This document shows positions 27,144-34,678 of a stretch of 64,000 nucleotides of DNA, one piece after another. Every line of letters starts with the position of its first letter. Position 1 is the first letter of the stretch. The notes beneath the pieces were generated by a model, which did not search any database, was not told where the DNA came from, and saw nothing but the letters and a program-made list of their open reading frames with translations. Both the position numbers and the translations under genes were made by a program. The DNA comes from JABAQJ01 sp046327745 (GTDB lineage Bacteria; Gemmatimonadota; Gemmatimonadetes; Gemmatimonadales; Gemmatimonadaceae): assembly GCA_046327745.1 (NCBI GenBank), contig JAXLXV010000010.1, positions 1-64,000 on the forward strand, read 5' to 3'.

Positions 27144-27708
27144 ATGGGTATGCCGCAAGAAGCACACGTCTGGACGCGCGACGAGGTGTTGGCACTTCCC
27201 GAAGACGGGAGGCGCTATGAACTCGTCGACGGGGCATTGCTGGTGAGTCCATCCCCTGGGTACGCGCATCAGCGGGCCGTGGGGTGGCTGTTCGCGCACC
27301 TGTACGCGTACGTGTGACAGCAGCACGTGGGATCCGCTCTGACCTCGCCGGCCGATCTCGACCTTCACGGCGAGCAGCTCATGCAGCCCGATGGTTTGTG
27401 CTGCCGGCGGGGGCCATGAAGTCCGGCCTGAGCCCGTGGTCCGAGGCCGGAATTCCACTTCTTACGATCGAAGTGATTTCGCCGTCCACGGCACGGTACG
27501 ATCGCCTCACCAAACGCGCACGCTTTCAGCGCTCGTGCCGGAGTACTGGATCGTCGATCTCGACGGGCGGGTGGTCGAGCGCTGGCGACCGGACGACACG
27601 CGTCCCGAGGTTGTGCACACGACGCTGGAGTGGTTCCCGCCGGGTGCAACGGTGGCGCTCACACTCGATCTCGTCGCGCTGTTTCGTGAGGTGTGGGGGG
27701 AGGGGTAG
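27144..27708 (+). pseudogene. Uma2-family (DUF820) nuclease gene, broken
   Basis: The start MGMPQEAHVWTRDEVLALPE and GRRYELVDGALLV are typical Uma2, but a TGA at 27315-27317 stops the frame after 57 residues. Similarity continues beyond it (ADLDLHGEQLMQPD), then moves to a second frame (LPAGAMKSGLSPWSEAG, IPLLTIEVISPSTARYDR) and to a third (LVPEYWIVDLDGRVVERW) ending at 27708. All the PD-(D/E)XK core elements are therefore present but scattered over three frames: one in-frame stop and two indels. The intact relatives at 49.6 and 51.4 kb make the comparison easy. This is either real decay or a patch of sequencing error. Confidence 0.8.
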
Positions 27709-27737
27709 AGCGGGCGGTATCGACAGAAGGAATCGCG

Positions 27738-27956
27738 CTAGCCAGCGACCCGCTCCACCACGGCTGGTAGCCGGTCGAGAATGAGTTGGTGTAGCTGGAC
27801 CTTCCGGCTCGCGTTGTCGATATCGATGCCCACAAGGTCGCCCGCGGCGTCGTAGTCGAGCACAACGCCGTCTGATACTTCTCGACTCTCGACGCTCTCC
27901 CGTTCGGTGAGGTCGATGTAGAGCGAGTCGGTCTCGGGGTAGTAGTTCAGTTTCAT
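27738..27956 (-). CDS. DUF2283 small protein
   Basis: 72 residues from ATG 27956. MKLNYYPETDSLYIDLTE followed by VVLDYDAAGDLVGIDIDNA is the DUF2283 signature, a small beta-rich protein of unknown function often found beside a DUF4258 protein and suspected of toxin-antitoxin behaviour. Its ATG overlaps the TGA of a short upstream frame in ATGA fashion, consistent with a former two-gene unit. Confidence 0.85.
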   Translation of the reverse strand: MKLNYYPETDSLYIDLTERESVESREVSDGVVLDYDAAGDLVGIDIDNASRKVQLHQLILDRLPAVVERVAG

Positions 27957-28087
27957 CGCTTGAACCCCCGGTCCAAGAATGCGTTGTGAATCGTCACTCG
28001 GTCCTCGAGAGTCACGACACGAAGAATACTGCATCTGCGACCAGGTGTGACGACGCCTTGGGGTCTCGCGCCGTGCCCCGACTGGAG
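27953..28087 (-). pseudogene. Possible remnant of the usual upstream partner of DUF2283
   Basis: The frame that ends in TGA overlapping the DUF2283 start reads RCSILRVVTLEDRVTIHNAF then LDRGFKR. It looks like the C-terminal strands of a DUF4258-like protein, but a TAA about 45 codons upstream closes the frame and no start codon or N-terminal part is seen. Low confidence; it could be chance. Confidence 0.3.
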
Positions 28088-28192
28088 TTACCTCTCCTCG
28101 GCTCACGTTTCTAAGCGCCATCCTGATGTCACGCCGTGCCTTCAGCTCAGAGACCCTTTCCACCAGTCGGGGCCGCGTAGGTAGCGATCACG

Positions 28193-29038
28193 ATGGCTTC
28201 TGACCCCTGGTCCGCCGAGGAGAACGCCGCAATTGTGGCGGACTACCTCGTCATGCTCAACAGCGAGCTGCGGGGGGAACCAAACAACAAGGCGGAACAC
28301 AATCGTTTGCTTCAAACGGTGCTAAGGGACCGTTCGAGGGGCGCAATCGAGTTCAAACACGCGAACATCAGCGCAGTGATGATCGAGCTCGGCTTCCCTT
28401 ACATCGATGGGTACAAGCCAAGGTCCAACTATCAGGACGATCTTCGGGACGAAGTCATCGCGCGGTTGGAACACGCTCCACAGCTCATCGCCAGCGCATC
28501 GTTCGCCGTCGAGGCGCCGGCGAAAGTGCCACAGGTCTCTTCGATTCTCGACGCGTTGGTCCCCGCACCCAAGCGGGAGCGCGTTACGGGGCGCGTTTTT
28601 GAACGCCCGCCAAGGCGCGGGCGTCTCGGCGTCGACTACCTCGCCATGGAGTCCCGCAACCGATCGTTGGGCGCTGCAGGTGAACAGTTCGTCCTGGAGT
28701 TTGAGCACGAGAGACTCTGGAAGGCCGGCCGCCGGGAGCTGGCAAACAGAATCGAGCACGCTTCACGCACGCAGGGCGACGGGCTTGGCTTTGACATCCA
28801 CTCCTACGAGTCGAGCGGACGCGATCGGCTGATCGAGGTCAAGACCACAGCATTCGGGGTGCACACGCCGTTCTTCGCCAGCGCGAATGAGGTGTCTTTC
28901 TCGCGCGATCAGGCGGAGGTGTTCAGTCTCTATCGGCTTTTTCAGTTTCGCACGTCGCCGAAGCTCTTCCAGCTCGCCGGTTCTTTGCGCGAGACGTGCG
29001 AGTTGGAGGTGACGCAGTACCGCGCGTTTGTGGGGTAG
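28193..29038 (+). CDS. DUF3883-domain protein (PD-(D/E)XK-type)
   Basis: 281 residues, no signal peptide. The C-terminal half carries the DUF3883 motif: GAAGEQFVLEFEHERL, then GDGLGFDIHSYESSGRDRLI and EVKTT, which supplies Asp and E-x-K in the spacing of restriction-endonuclease-like nucleases. The N-terminal half (about 1-90) is helical (YLVMLNSELRGEPNNKAEHN) and matches the N-terminal region often found with DUF3883 in stand-alone proteins. Such proteins occur in antiviral and restriction-related loci. The gene sits between DUF2283 and a nested palindrome in accessory DNA. Nuclease activity is inferred. Confidence 0.75.
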   Translation: MASDPWSAEENAAIVADYLVMLNSELRGEPNNKAEHNRLLQTVLRDRSRGAIEFKHANISAVMIELGFPYIDGYKPRSNYQDDLRDEVIARLEHAPQLIASASFAVEAPAKVPQVSSILDALVPAPKRERVTGRVFERPPRRGRLGVDYLAMESRNRSLGAAGEQFVLEFEHERLWKAGRRELANRIEHASRTQGDGLGFDIHSYESSGRDRLIEVKTTAFGVHTPFFASANEVSFSRDQAEVFSLYRLFQFRTSPKLFQLAGSLRETCELEVTQYRAFVG

Positions 29039-29176
29039 GGAGCGACCGGCCGAATCCCGCAAGGTCCACCTTCTGCCCACCTGCCTTACCGCATTCCACC
29101 TCTCCAAGCATCGTACAGCTACAGCGTGCGCCGCAGGTCGGAGGCGCAGTGTTTGACGGCGACGACATGGCGGCGT

Positions 29177-29237
29177 ATATCTGAATGCGACACCGTTGAG
29201 GCTTTGTACGACAACGGTGGATGCTGCAGTCAGATAT
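29177..29237. repeat. Nested inverted repeat (two perfect 8-bp stems)
   Basis: The outer arms ATATCTGA (29177-29184) and TCAGATAT (29230-29237) enclose the inner arms CACCGTTG (29191-29198) and CAACGGTG (29212-29219), with unpaired bases between. This gives a cruciform or bulged hairpin of 61 bases, 54 bases before the DUF2167 start. There is no T-run. It could be an RNA leader structure, a small MITE-like element or a recombination site. Confidence 0.6.
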
Positions 29238-29290
29238 GCCCCTGTTCCAGGGATACTTAGCGCATTCGCCTGAAGCTCCGGAGATCCAAA

Positions 29291-30214
29291 ATGAAGCCCC
29301 CCCGTATCCGATGGCTCGCGCGCTCGCTCGGCGTCTTAACGCTCGTCCTCACCAGCACTCCGGCATCCGCTGCCGCGCAAGAGCAGGATAGTTCTCGGGT
29401 CAAGATCGACTGGCTCAGCGGGCCCTTAAAAGCGCACTTGGGAAGCGTCGCAGAAGTCGGCGTCCCCGCCGGATGTCGTTTCGCCGACGCAAAGGGTGCG
29501 AAGGACTTCATGGAGGCCACGCACAATCCGACCGACGGGCGCGAGGTCGGCGTGTTATTGTGCCGGTCAGCCAGCAGCGACAGCAGCTCGTGGTGGGTGG
29601 TGTTCGAGTTCGAGGCCAGCGGAATTGTTCGCGATGACGAAAAGGCGACGCTCGACTCGACGGCGATTTTGGAGTCGATCACACGCGGGACCGAAGCGGG
29701 CAATGAGGAGCGACGCCAACGTGGTTGGGAGGAGCTCGAGATTCTCGGATGGTTCCGTGCACCGTACTACGACTCGCTCACGCACAACCTGACGTGGTCC
29801 ACGAAGCTGCGCGCGAAGGGCGACCCGACGGAGACTGTGAATCACTCAGTGAGGATCCTCGGTCGCCGTGGGGTGATGCATGCCGACTTGGTGATGGCGC
29901 CGTCCGAAGCCCGTGCCGCCGTGCCCGAGTTCGACAAGATCGTTGCCAGCTACAACTACCTGACGGGTGAGCGCTACTCCGAATGGAAGCCGGGTGACAA
30001 AGTCGCGGAGTACGGCCTCACGGCGCTGATCGCCGGCGGTGCCGGTGTGGCCGCTGCCAAGCTTGGGCTGTTCGGCAAGCTGTGGAAGGTGATTCTCACT
30101 GCGGTGATCGCACTCAAGAAACTGCTCGTCGTGATCGCGTTAGGGGTGGCGTCGTTCTTCAAGCGGTTGTTTGGGCGCAAGCGAACGGTCATCTCCGAAA
30201 CACAGCCGAAGTAG
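29291..30214 (+). CDS. DUF2167 membrane-anchored protein
   Basis: 307 residues. Signal peptide (RSLGVLTLVLTSTPASAAAQE), then a DUF2167-type ectodomain (GPLKAHLGSVAEVGVPAGCR, ADAKGAKDFMEATHNP, then LRAKGDPTETVNHSVRILGR) and a C-terminal hydrophobic hairpin (ALIAGGAGVAAAKLGLFGKL then KLLVVIALGVASFFKRLFGR) ending in a basic tail. DUF2167 proteins are inner-membrane proteins of unknown function found in many Gram-negatives. The stop overlaps the GTG start of the next gene by one base (TAGTG), so the two form a translationally coupled pair. Confidence 0.82.
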   Translation: MKPPRIRWLARSLGVLTLVLTSTPASAAAQEQDSSRVKIDWLSGPLKAHLGSVAEVGVPAGCRFADAKGAKDFMEATHNPTDGREVGVLLCRSASSDSSSWWVVFEFEASGIVRDDEKATLDSTAILESITRGTEAGNEERRQRGWEELEILGWFRAPYYDSLTHNLTWSTKLRAKGDPTETVNHSVRILGRRGVMHADLVMAPSEARAAVPEFDKIVASYNYLTGERYSEWKPGDKVAEYGLTALIAGGAGVAAAKLGLFGKLWKVILTAVIALKKLLVVIALGVASFFKRLFGRKRTVISETQPK

Positions 30215-31041
30215 TGATCGTGAACTCGCTCTCCTTGAGCGTCGGCCTCTTGGCCGTCGCGACACTGGAGGGCGTGCGCCATGTTCCACGTGATGGCATC
30301 GTATTTCGCCAGCTCATATTCGGCAGGTGGCGCGCCGGGCCGGCCTTCCACATGGGCCGTGGGCTGGCCATGGTCAGCTGGTGTCTTCCCTTGCAGTTGC
30401 CGGTTGTAGCTGTCGCGGGAACGAACACACCAGCGTTCGGCAGCCGTCGACTAGTCACGCGGGCCAGCAGGAGACTTCGCCGCGTGGGGGGTCTTGGCGC
30501 GTACCTGCGCATCCAGAGCCTTGTGATGTTGGCGCTCCTGGTTCTTTACGTGCCTTACACCGCGCTCCACTGGTCCTCCTACAGCGGTATTCGATTGCTC
30601 TCCGTCTGGCTGTTCTTGTTGGCGAGCCAAGTGAATCTGACCTTTTACCTACTTCGCAGTTGCGGATCGAGTGCGCGTTCGGCCGCCAGCCGTTGCGTCG
30701 GATTGCTGAATCCGTTTGCCGTGCACCGCGCTCCCGAGATCGTGTATGCTGAGGCGTTCCGTGGCGTTCCACGCCTGGCCGTTGCCGCAATCCTGCTCGG
30801 CGTCGATGGAATGGTCCAGCAGCTTCGCCGAGAGACTTTTGATGCGGTTCATGGTGAGCCTGACGGAGCGGAGGTCAGGTGGCTGGAGGGACTCTGGTCG
30901 CGAGAAGAGCTGGTACGCGCGCTTGGCTCAACAAGTCAGTTTGAACTTGGCACTCCATTCTGTCCTCGTTGCGGGGCGGCCTATCGACCCTCGGCCGAGT
31001 TGTGTGCGGAGTGCCCGTCTGTGTTCTTGGTGCGTGGCTGA
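30214..31041 (+). CDS. Multi-pass membrane protein with C-terminal double CxxC
   Basis: 275 residues from GTG 30214, which overlaps the DUF2167 stop; a longer frame upstream lies inside DUF2167. Four or so hydrophobic segments are visible (SLSLSVGLLAVATLEGV, LAMVSWCLPLQLPVVAVAG, SLVMLALLVLYVPYTALHW, LLSVWLFLLASQVNLTFYLL). The soluble C-terminus has FCPRCGAAYRPSAELCAECP, a zinc-ribbon-like pair of CxxC motifs. I do not recognise the family. Coupling to DUF2167 suggests a joint membrane function, and the ribbon suggests contact with nucleic acid or another protein in the cytoplasm. Confidence 0.6.
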   Translation: MIVNSLSLSVGLLAVATLEGVRHVPRDGIVFRQLIFGRWRAGPAFHMGRGLAMVSWCLPLQLPVVAVAGTNTPAFGSRRLVTRASRRLRRVGGLGAYLRIQSLVMLALLVLYVPYTALHWSSYSGIRLLSVWLFLLASQVNLTFYLLRSCGSSARSAASRCVGLLNPFAVHRAPEIVYAEAFRGVPRLAVAAILLGVDGMVQQLRRETFDAVHGEPDGAEVRWLEGLWSREELVRALGSTSQFELGTPFCPRCGAAYRPSAELCAECPSVFLVRG

Positions 31042-31125
31042 TCGACGTAGTATCGCGAGGTGGCCGTGGGCACGGGTCAGCCGTCGCTCGATCGGCTCGC
31101 CAAGGTCGTCTCGCCGGAGTTCGGC

Positions 31126-33774
31126 CTACCTCACCACCACCACAATCCCCGTGATCCCATACCCCGCCCACCGCATCGTCTCCCGCCCATCCGTGATCGC
31201 CGGCACCATCAGCGAGTCATAGCCTAGCCGGGCGGCAGTCGTTAGGTGCGCGAGCCCCAACGAGGCCAGGTCATTCCCATCGTGCCAGCGTGGCTCGCCG
31301 ATGGTCCAGTTGGTCGCGGAGAGCACGTACCGCTCGTCCGACTCCAAGCTATAGGCGAACAGGATGAAGTACGTACCCGGGACAGTCGGAGCCACCTGGC
31401 TGATGCTATCCTGACGCACCCGTGAGCCTGCGTTGGACAGGAGATAGCCAGCGAGCTTCCCCGACGTCGCGGGGTCACCCCAGGTCGGTGTCGTTGCCAT
31501 CACCAGTGTCGCCGCGCCAAACAGTCCGTGATACGTCGTCTCAATGACGCCGGTGATCCGCTCACCAGGGTGGACCCACAGGGTGTCTGCCGCGGACGTC
31601 AGCCGCTTGCCGTTGACGTTCGCCCAGTTGAAGGCCAGCCTCGGCCGCTTGCGATCGCCCGCCAGGTGAATGCTCGTTTGCAGGCGCCCGCTGCGCGCAA
31701 AGAACGCAAGGGACTGCAGCAACTCGCCAGCTCCACCGACGCCGAGACGTCGGAACTCTGCCCGACCGCTACTTGTCACCGCGATTGTGTCGCCGGTGAG
31801 GGGAAAGCGTGGATCGTTGGACCTAGCGACTACGGTATCCCCATCAGCCGCAACGCGGCCGCCAAAGATGTTCAACTCGTCGACAATCGGGCTCGGAAAC
31901 ACCAGCAACCCACCGGCCACGCGATCGGGCCCCAGACTCCAGTCCGACTCGGCGGACTCGATCTGCGTTGGATAGGCAATCGCGACGAACGCGACGAGCG
32001 CCGTGGCGGCAACGGTCGCCATTACGCTGACCCGCGCATGACGCAAGAGCGGGTACCGAACACTCAGCGGGAGCGACGCGGTGAGTTCGCGAGTCGCAGC
32101 TGCATCGACGTATTCGCCGAGTAACCCGTGGACCAGCTCCTCCGGCGTCGACTGCCAGTCACGCGTACGGGCCTCGGCGACATAGCGGTAAAGGAGCTGC
32201 CGAACGCCACCGCGATCTCCTCCCACCCACAGATGCCGTGCGATGCGTCGCGCGAGTTGTGCGCTCCATGGATGTTCGTGCCGCAACGCGTTGGCGAGCG
32301 TAAGGTGCGCGGCGCGCGTCTGCTCCGGAGTGGTCTTGGCAAGTACGGTGTCCCGCACCACGTCGTGCGACACCGTCCAGGCGTCACCGGCGGGACTGGC
32401 CAGTCGCAGGTTCGCCAGCTGCATCAGGTGCTGTTCTGCGGCGGTGACCTCGGACGAAAGGCAGGTCGCCAGCTCCTTTCCAGATAACGGCACGCCTCCA
32501 ACGGAGAGAAGCAGCAGTGCTTCTGACTCGCCCTTCGTCAGCTCCCACCCCGTGGCGTCATCTCGGTGCGCGTTGCGGGTGGCGGTCAGTAGTGCGTCGG
32601 CGTTGTCAGTCGCATAGTGGCCGGCACGGATATGGATCAACTTGCGCCGTAGCAGGCCGCCGAGGATTTCGAGGAGAAGGTAGGGGCTCCCACCGGACGC
32701 TGAGTACATGGACGTGAGCCAGGCATTGCCCCAAGGCGCGTCACCGAGGTCGGCGATGCCTGCGATCAGCGCGCGCGCATCATCTGGCCGAAGGGCGGCG
32801 ATCACCAATCGCGTGCCGGCGCCACTCGGCGGCAACACATCTGCCTCCCGCGATGTGGTGACCACCAGCAACGGCGCACTCGTGAGGCGCGTCGTCACTG
32901 ACTGAAGCACTCGGCGCGACGACGCGTCTGCCCAGTGCATATCATCAATGAGCACGGCCGTCGGTTGGTCGGCAGCGACCGCATCCATCAACTCGGCCAA
33001 CGCGCTCGCGAGTTCAGCGTCGGTCGTCGCGCCCTTGGTCTTGGCGGCGATGTCCCCGAACGCCGAATCCAACAACGGGAAGGCGCGCACCAGGGTGCGA
33101 ATCGCAACGGGCGATGTGGACGATGCGCCGCGCAACTGAGACAGCTGTCGTGCGACTTCACCGGCCAAGGCGAGGTCGAGGTGTCGTTCACCCTGCTGAG
33201 CGCGCACGACCACGACGCGTGCGCGTTGCGAGCGCAGTCGGGCGCGGAAGTCTTCCAGCAGGCGCGTCTTCCCAAAGCCGGCAGGGGCAACGATCGCCAC
33301 GTGTCGCGTGGCGCCCCCAACGGCGGCGCGCCACTCGCTCACGAGCTGTGCAAACTCCGAGTCTCGCCCTACCAGGTCGGCGCGCAGCTCGCCGCGTCCC
33401 ATCGGCTCCACTGCGGCCGACGCGCTGCGAACTTTGGCGATGATGGCCCTAGTGGCCGGCTCCGGAGTCTCGCCGTCGTGCGCCAGCTGATGCTCCAGTG
33501 CCTCCGCCTCGGCGTGCGCTGAGCGCAGGTCCTGGGCCGCCAGCAGCATCTCCAGCAGAACGCGCCACCAGCGTTCGCGTTGTGGCTGATCGTCGCGCAG
33601 ACGGTACGCCAGCTGGCGAGCCTGTCGATGGTCTGCGCGGTCGAGAGAGGCACGGATGGCCGCTTCCAGTGCGCGGTGGTATGCCGCACGGAGTGAGACG
33701 CGTTGCAGCTCCGCCCAATCCTCGAAGGCGCGTCCGCCCGGCATCGCAATGTCTGGAAGAAATTGACGCTCCAC
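31126..33774 (-). CDS. AAA-ATPase of SARP/MalT-like type, N-terminally truncated, with membrane-anchored C-terminal domain
   Basis: 882 residues from a GTG start. The first 95 residues are the second half of a bacterial transcriptional activation (BTAD) domain: RQFLPDIAMPGGRAFEDWAE, which normally follows an OmpR-like DNA-binding domain that is missing here. Then a STAND-type ATPase: DLVGRDSEFAQLVSEW, Walker A VAPAGFGKTRLLEDF, Walker B TAVLIDDMHWADASS, and a helical region. One transmembrane helix (VMATVAATALVAFVAIAYP) leads to an extracytoplasmic beta-rich domain of about 240 residues. The frame is open upstream into an IS256-like remnant starting 50 bases away, so the insertion may have removed the DNA-binding part. 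Confidence 0.75.
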   Translation of the reverse strand: MERQFLPDIAMPGGRAFEDWAELQRVSLRAAYHRALEAAIRASLDRADHRQARQLAYRLRDDQPQRERWWRVLLEMLLAAQDLRSAHAEAEALEHQLAHDGETPEPATRAIIAKVRSASAAVEPMGRGELRADLVGRDSEFAQLVSEWRAAVGGATRHVAIVAPAGFGKTRLLEDFRARLRSQRARVVVVRAQQGERHLDLALAGEVARQLSQLRGASSTSPVAIRTLVRAFPLLDSAFGDIAAKTKGATTDAELASALAELMDAVAADQPTAVLIDDMHWADASSRRVLQSVTTRLTSAPLLVVTTSREADVLPPSGAGTRLVIAALRPDDARALIAGIADLGDAPWGNAWLTSMYSASGGSPYLLLEILGGLLRRKLIHIRAGHYATDNADALLTATRNAHRDDATGWELTKGESEALLLLSVGGVPLSGKELATCLSSEVTAAEQHLMQLANLRLASPAGDAWTVSHDVVRDTVLAKTTPEQTRAAHLTLANALRHEHPWSAQLARRIARHLWVGGDRGGVRQLLYRYVAEARTRDWQSTPEELVHGLLGEYVDAAATRELTASLPLSVRYPLLRHARVSVMATVAATALVAFVAIAYPTQIESAESDWSLGPDRVAGGLLVFPSPIVDELNIFGGRVAADGDTVVARSNDPRFPLTGDTIAVTSSGRAEFRRLGVGGAGELLQSLAFFARSGRLQTSIHLAGDRKRPRLAFNWANVNGKRLTSAADTLWVHPGERITGVIETTYHGLFGAATLVMATTPTWGDPATSGKLAGYLLSNAGSRVRQDSISQVAPTVPGTYFILFAYSLESDERYVLSATNWTIGEPRWHDGNDLASLGLAHLTTAARLGYDSLMVPAITDGRETMRWAGYGITGIVVVVR

Positions 33775-33824
33775 CTGACCCAGAGGACCTATCCGATGAC
33801 CTTGCTGAGAAGAGTTGACCGGCG

Positions 33825-33990
33825 GTGACGCTCGAACAAGCGGCTCCGGACGACGCGTTACGCGCGATGGTCGCGACGCTGGTCCAAGACGCGCTCCGCT
33901 AGGAGTAAGCGCAGTTCATGGGCGCGGCCCGCTACGAACGCACCGCCTCGCGCTGCGGCTACCGCAACGGCAGTTACGACCGCACACAGC
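33825..33990 (+). mobile_element. IS256-family (mutator) transposase remnant
   Basis: Translation from the GTG at 33825 gives AMVATLVQDALR, a TAG, E, a TAA, then AQFMGAARYERTASRCGYRNGSYDRT with the pieces in one frame. This is the N-terminal motif of IS256-type transposases (E-x-x-x-G-A-x-x-Y-E-R-x-x-x-R-x-G-Y-x-N-G). Two in-frame stops and loss of everything after about 55 residues show a dead fragment. It lies between the truncated SARP-like gene and a broken exported-protein gene. Confidence 0.7.
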
Positions 33991-34505
33991 AGGCCCCGAT
34001 TGTACCACCAGAAGCTTTCGACAGTGCGCGCGCAGTGCGGTTCTCAAACGCCGTTGCCGGAATAGTGAACGCTAGCGAGCAGCCGATCGCCGCCCAGAAG
34101 AGCGGGTGCGGCTCCTCACGCTCGCGGGCCACATCAGCCGCGAGCTGCACCAGGCCGACACCGAGCAGGGGTAGCGCCACCGCGCTAAGCAGATTGCTGC
34201 GGTGTCGCTCGCGCCGAAAATCGCGCGCGTACGCTCGAGCAGAGTCGGATCCCGAGACAAGGCGCGCACATTGGGAGTTGAAAGAGCCATAAGCGACTTA
34301 CTCGTTTGCCATCACGCCCGCGCAGGAGCGACGACCCTTCTTCGCGGAGGGCGCAGGTGTCGTACGAACATTCATCGGTTGTGGCCGCGTCACGCGCGGC
34401 CGACCCGGCGCGCGAGCCCACCAGCTACGCGACACCGCCACGACCGATGAGCAGTCCGAACGCCAGCACACACAACTTTGACGCGCTCCGCATCGTGATG
34501 CTCAT
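33974..34505 (-). pseudogene. Exported/membrane protein gene, broken by a stop and a frameshift and cut at its 3' end
   Basis: A strong ribosome binding site (GGAGG) precedes ATG 34505 and a signal peptide (RSASKLCVLAFGLLIGRGGVA), but a TAG follows at 34425-34427. The same frame continues as ECSYDTCALREEGSSLLRGR and DGKRV, then the sense moves to a second frame: SQCARLVSGSDSARAYARDF, RRERHRSNLLSAVALPLLGV and HPLFWAAIGCSLAFTIPATA, two membrane helices. The C-terminus runs into the IS256 remnant. I know the YDTCALR pattern only as a family of uncharacterised membrane proteins. Decay next to an IS fragment is likely. Confidence 0.55.
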
Positions 34506-34678
34506 GATGAACCTCCGGTCTTTGTGATGGAAGTCGTCGCCGCCAGGACTAGCGCGGGGTCGGCACGGGTGAAAATCGGCACTGGGTCGGCGTTCCGAAA
34601 ACACCGTCGCGCTCCCTTGGCTAGCACTCGCCGCCCTCGTCAGCTGAAACCCTGTCAGCAGCATATTGCCACCATTGG

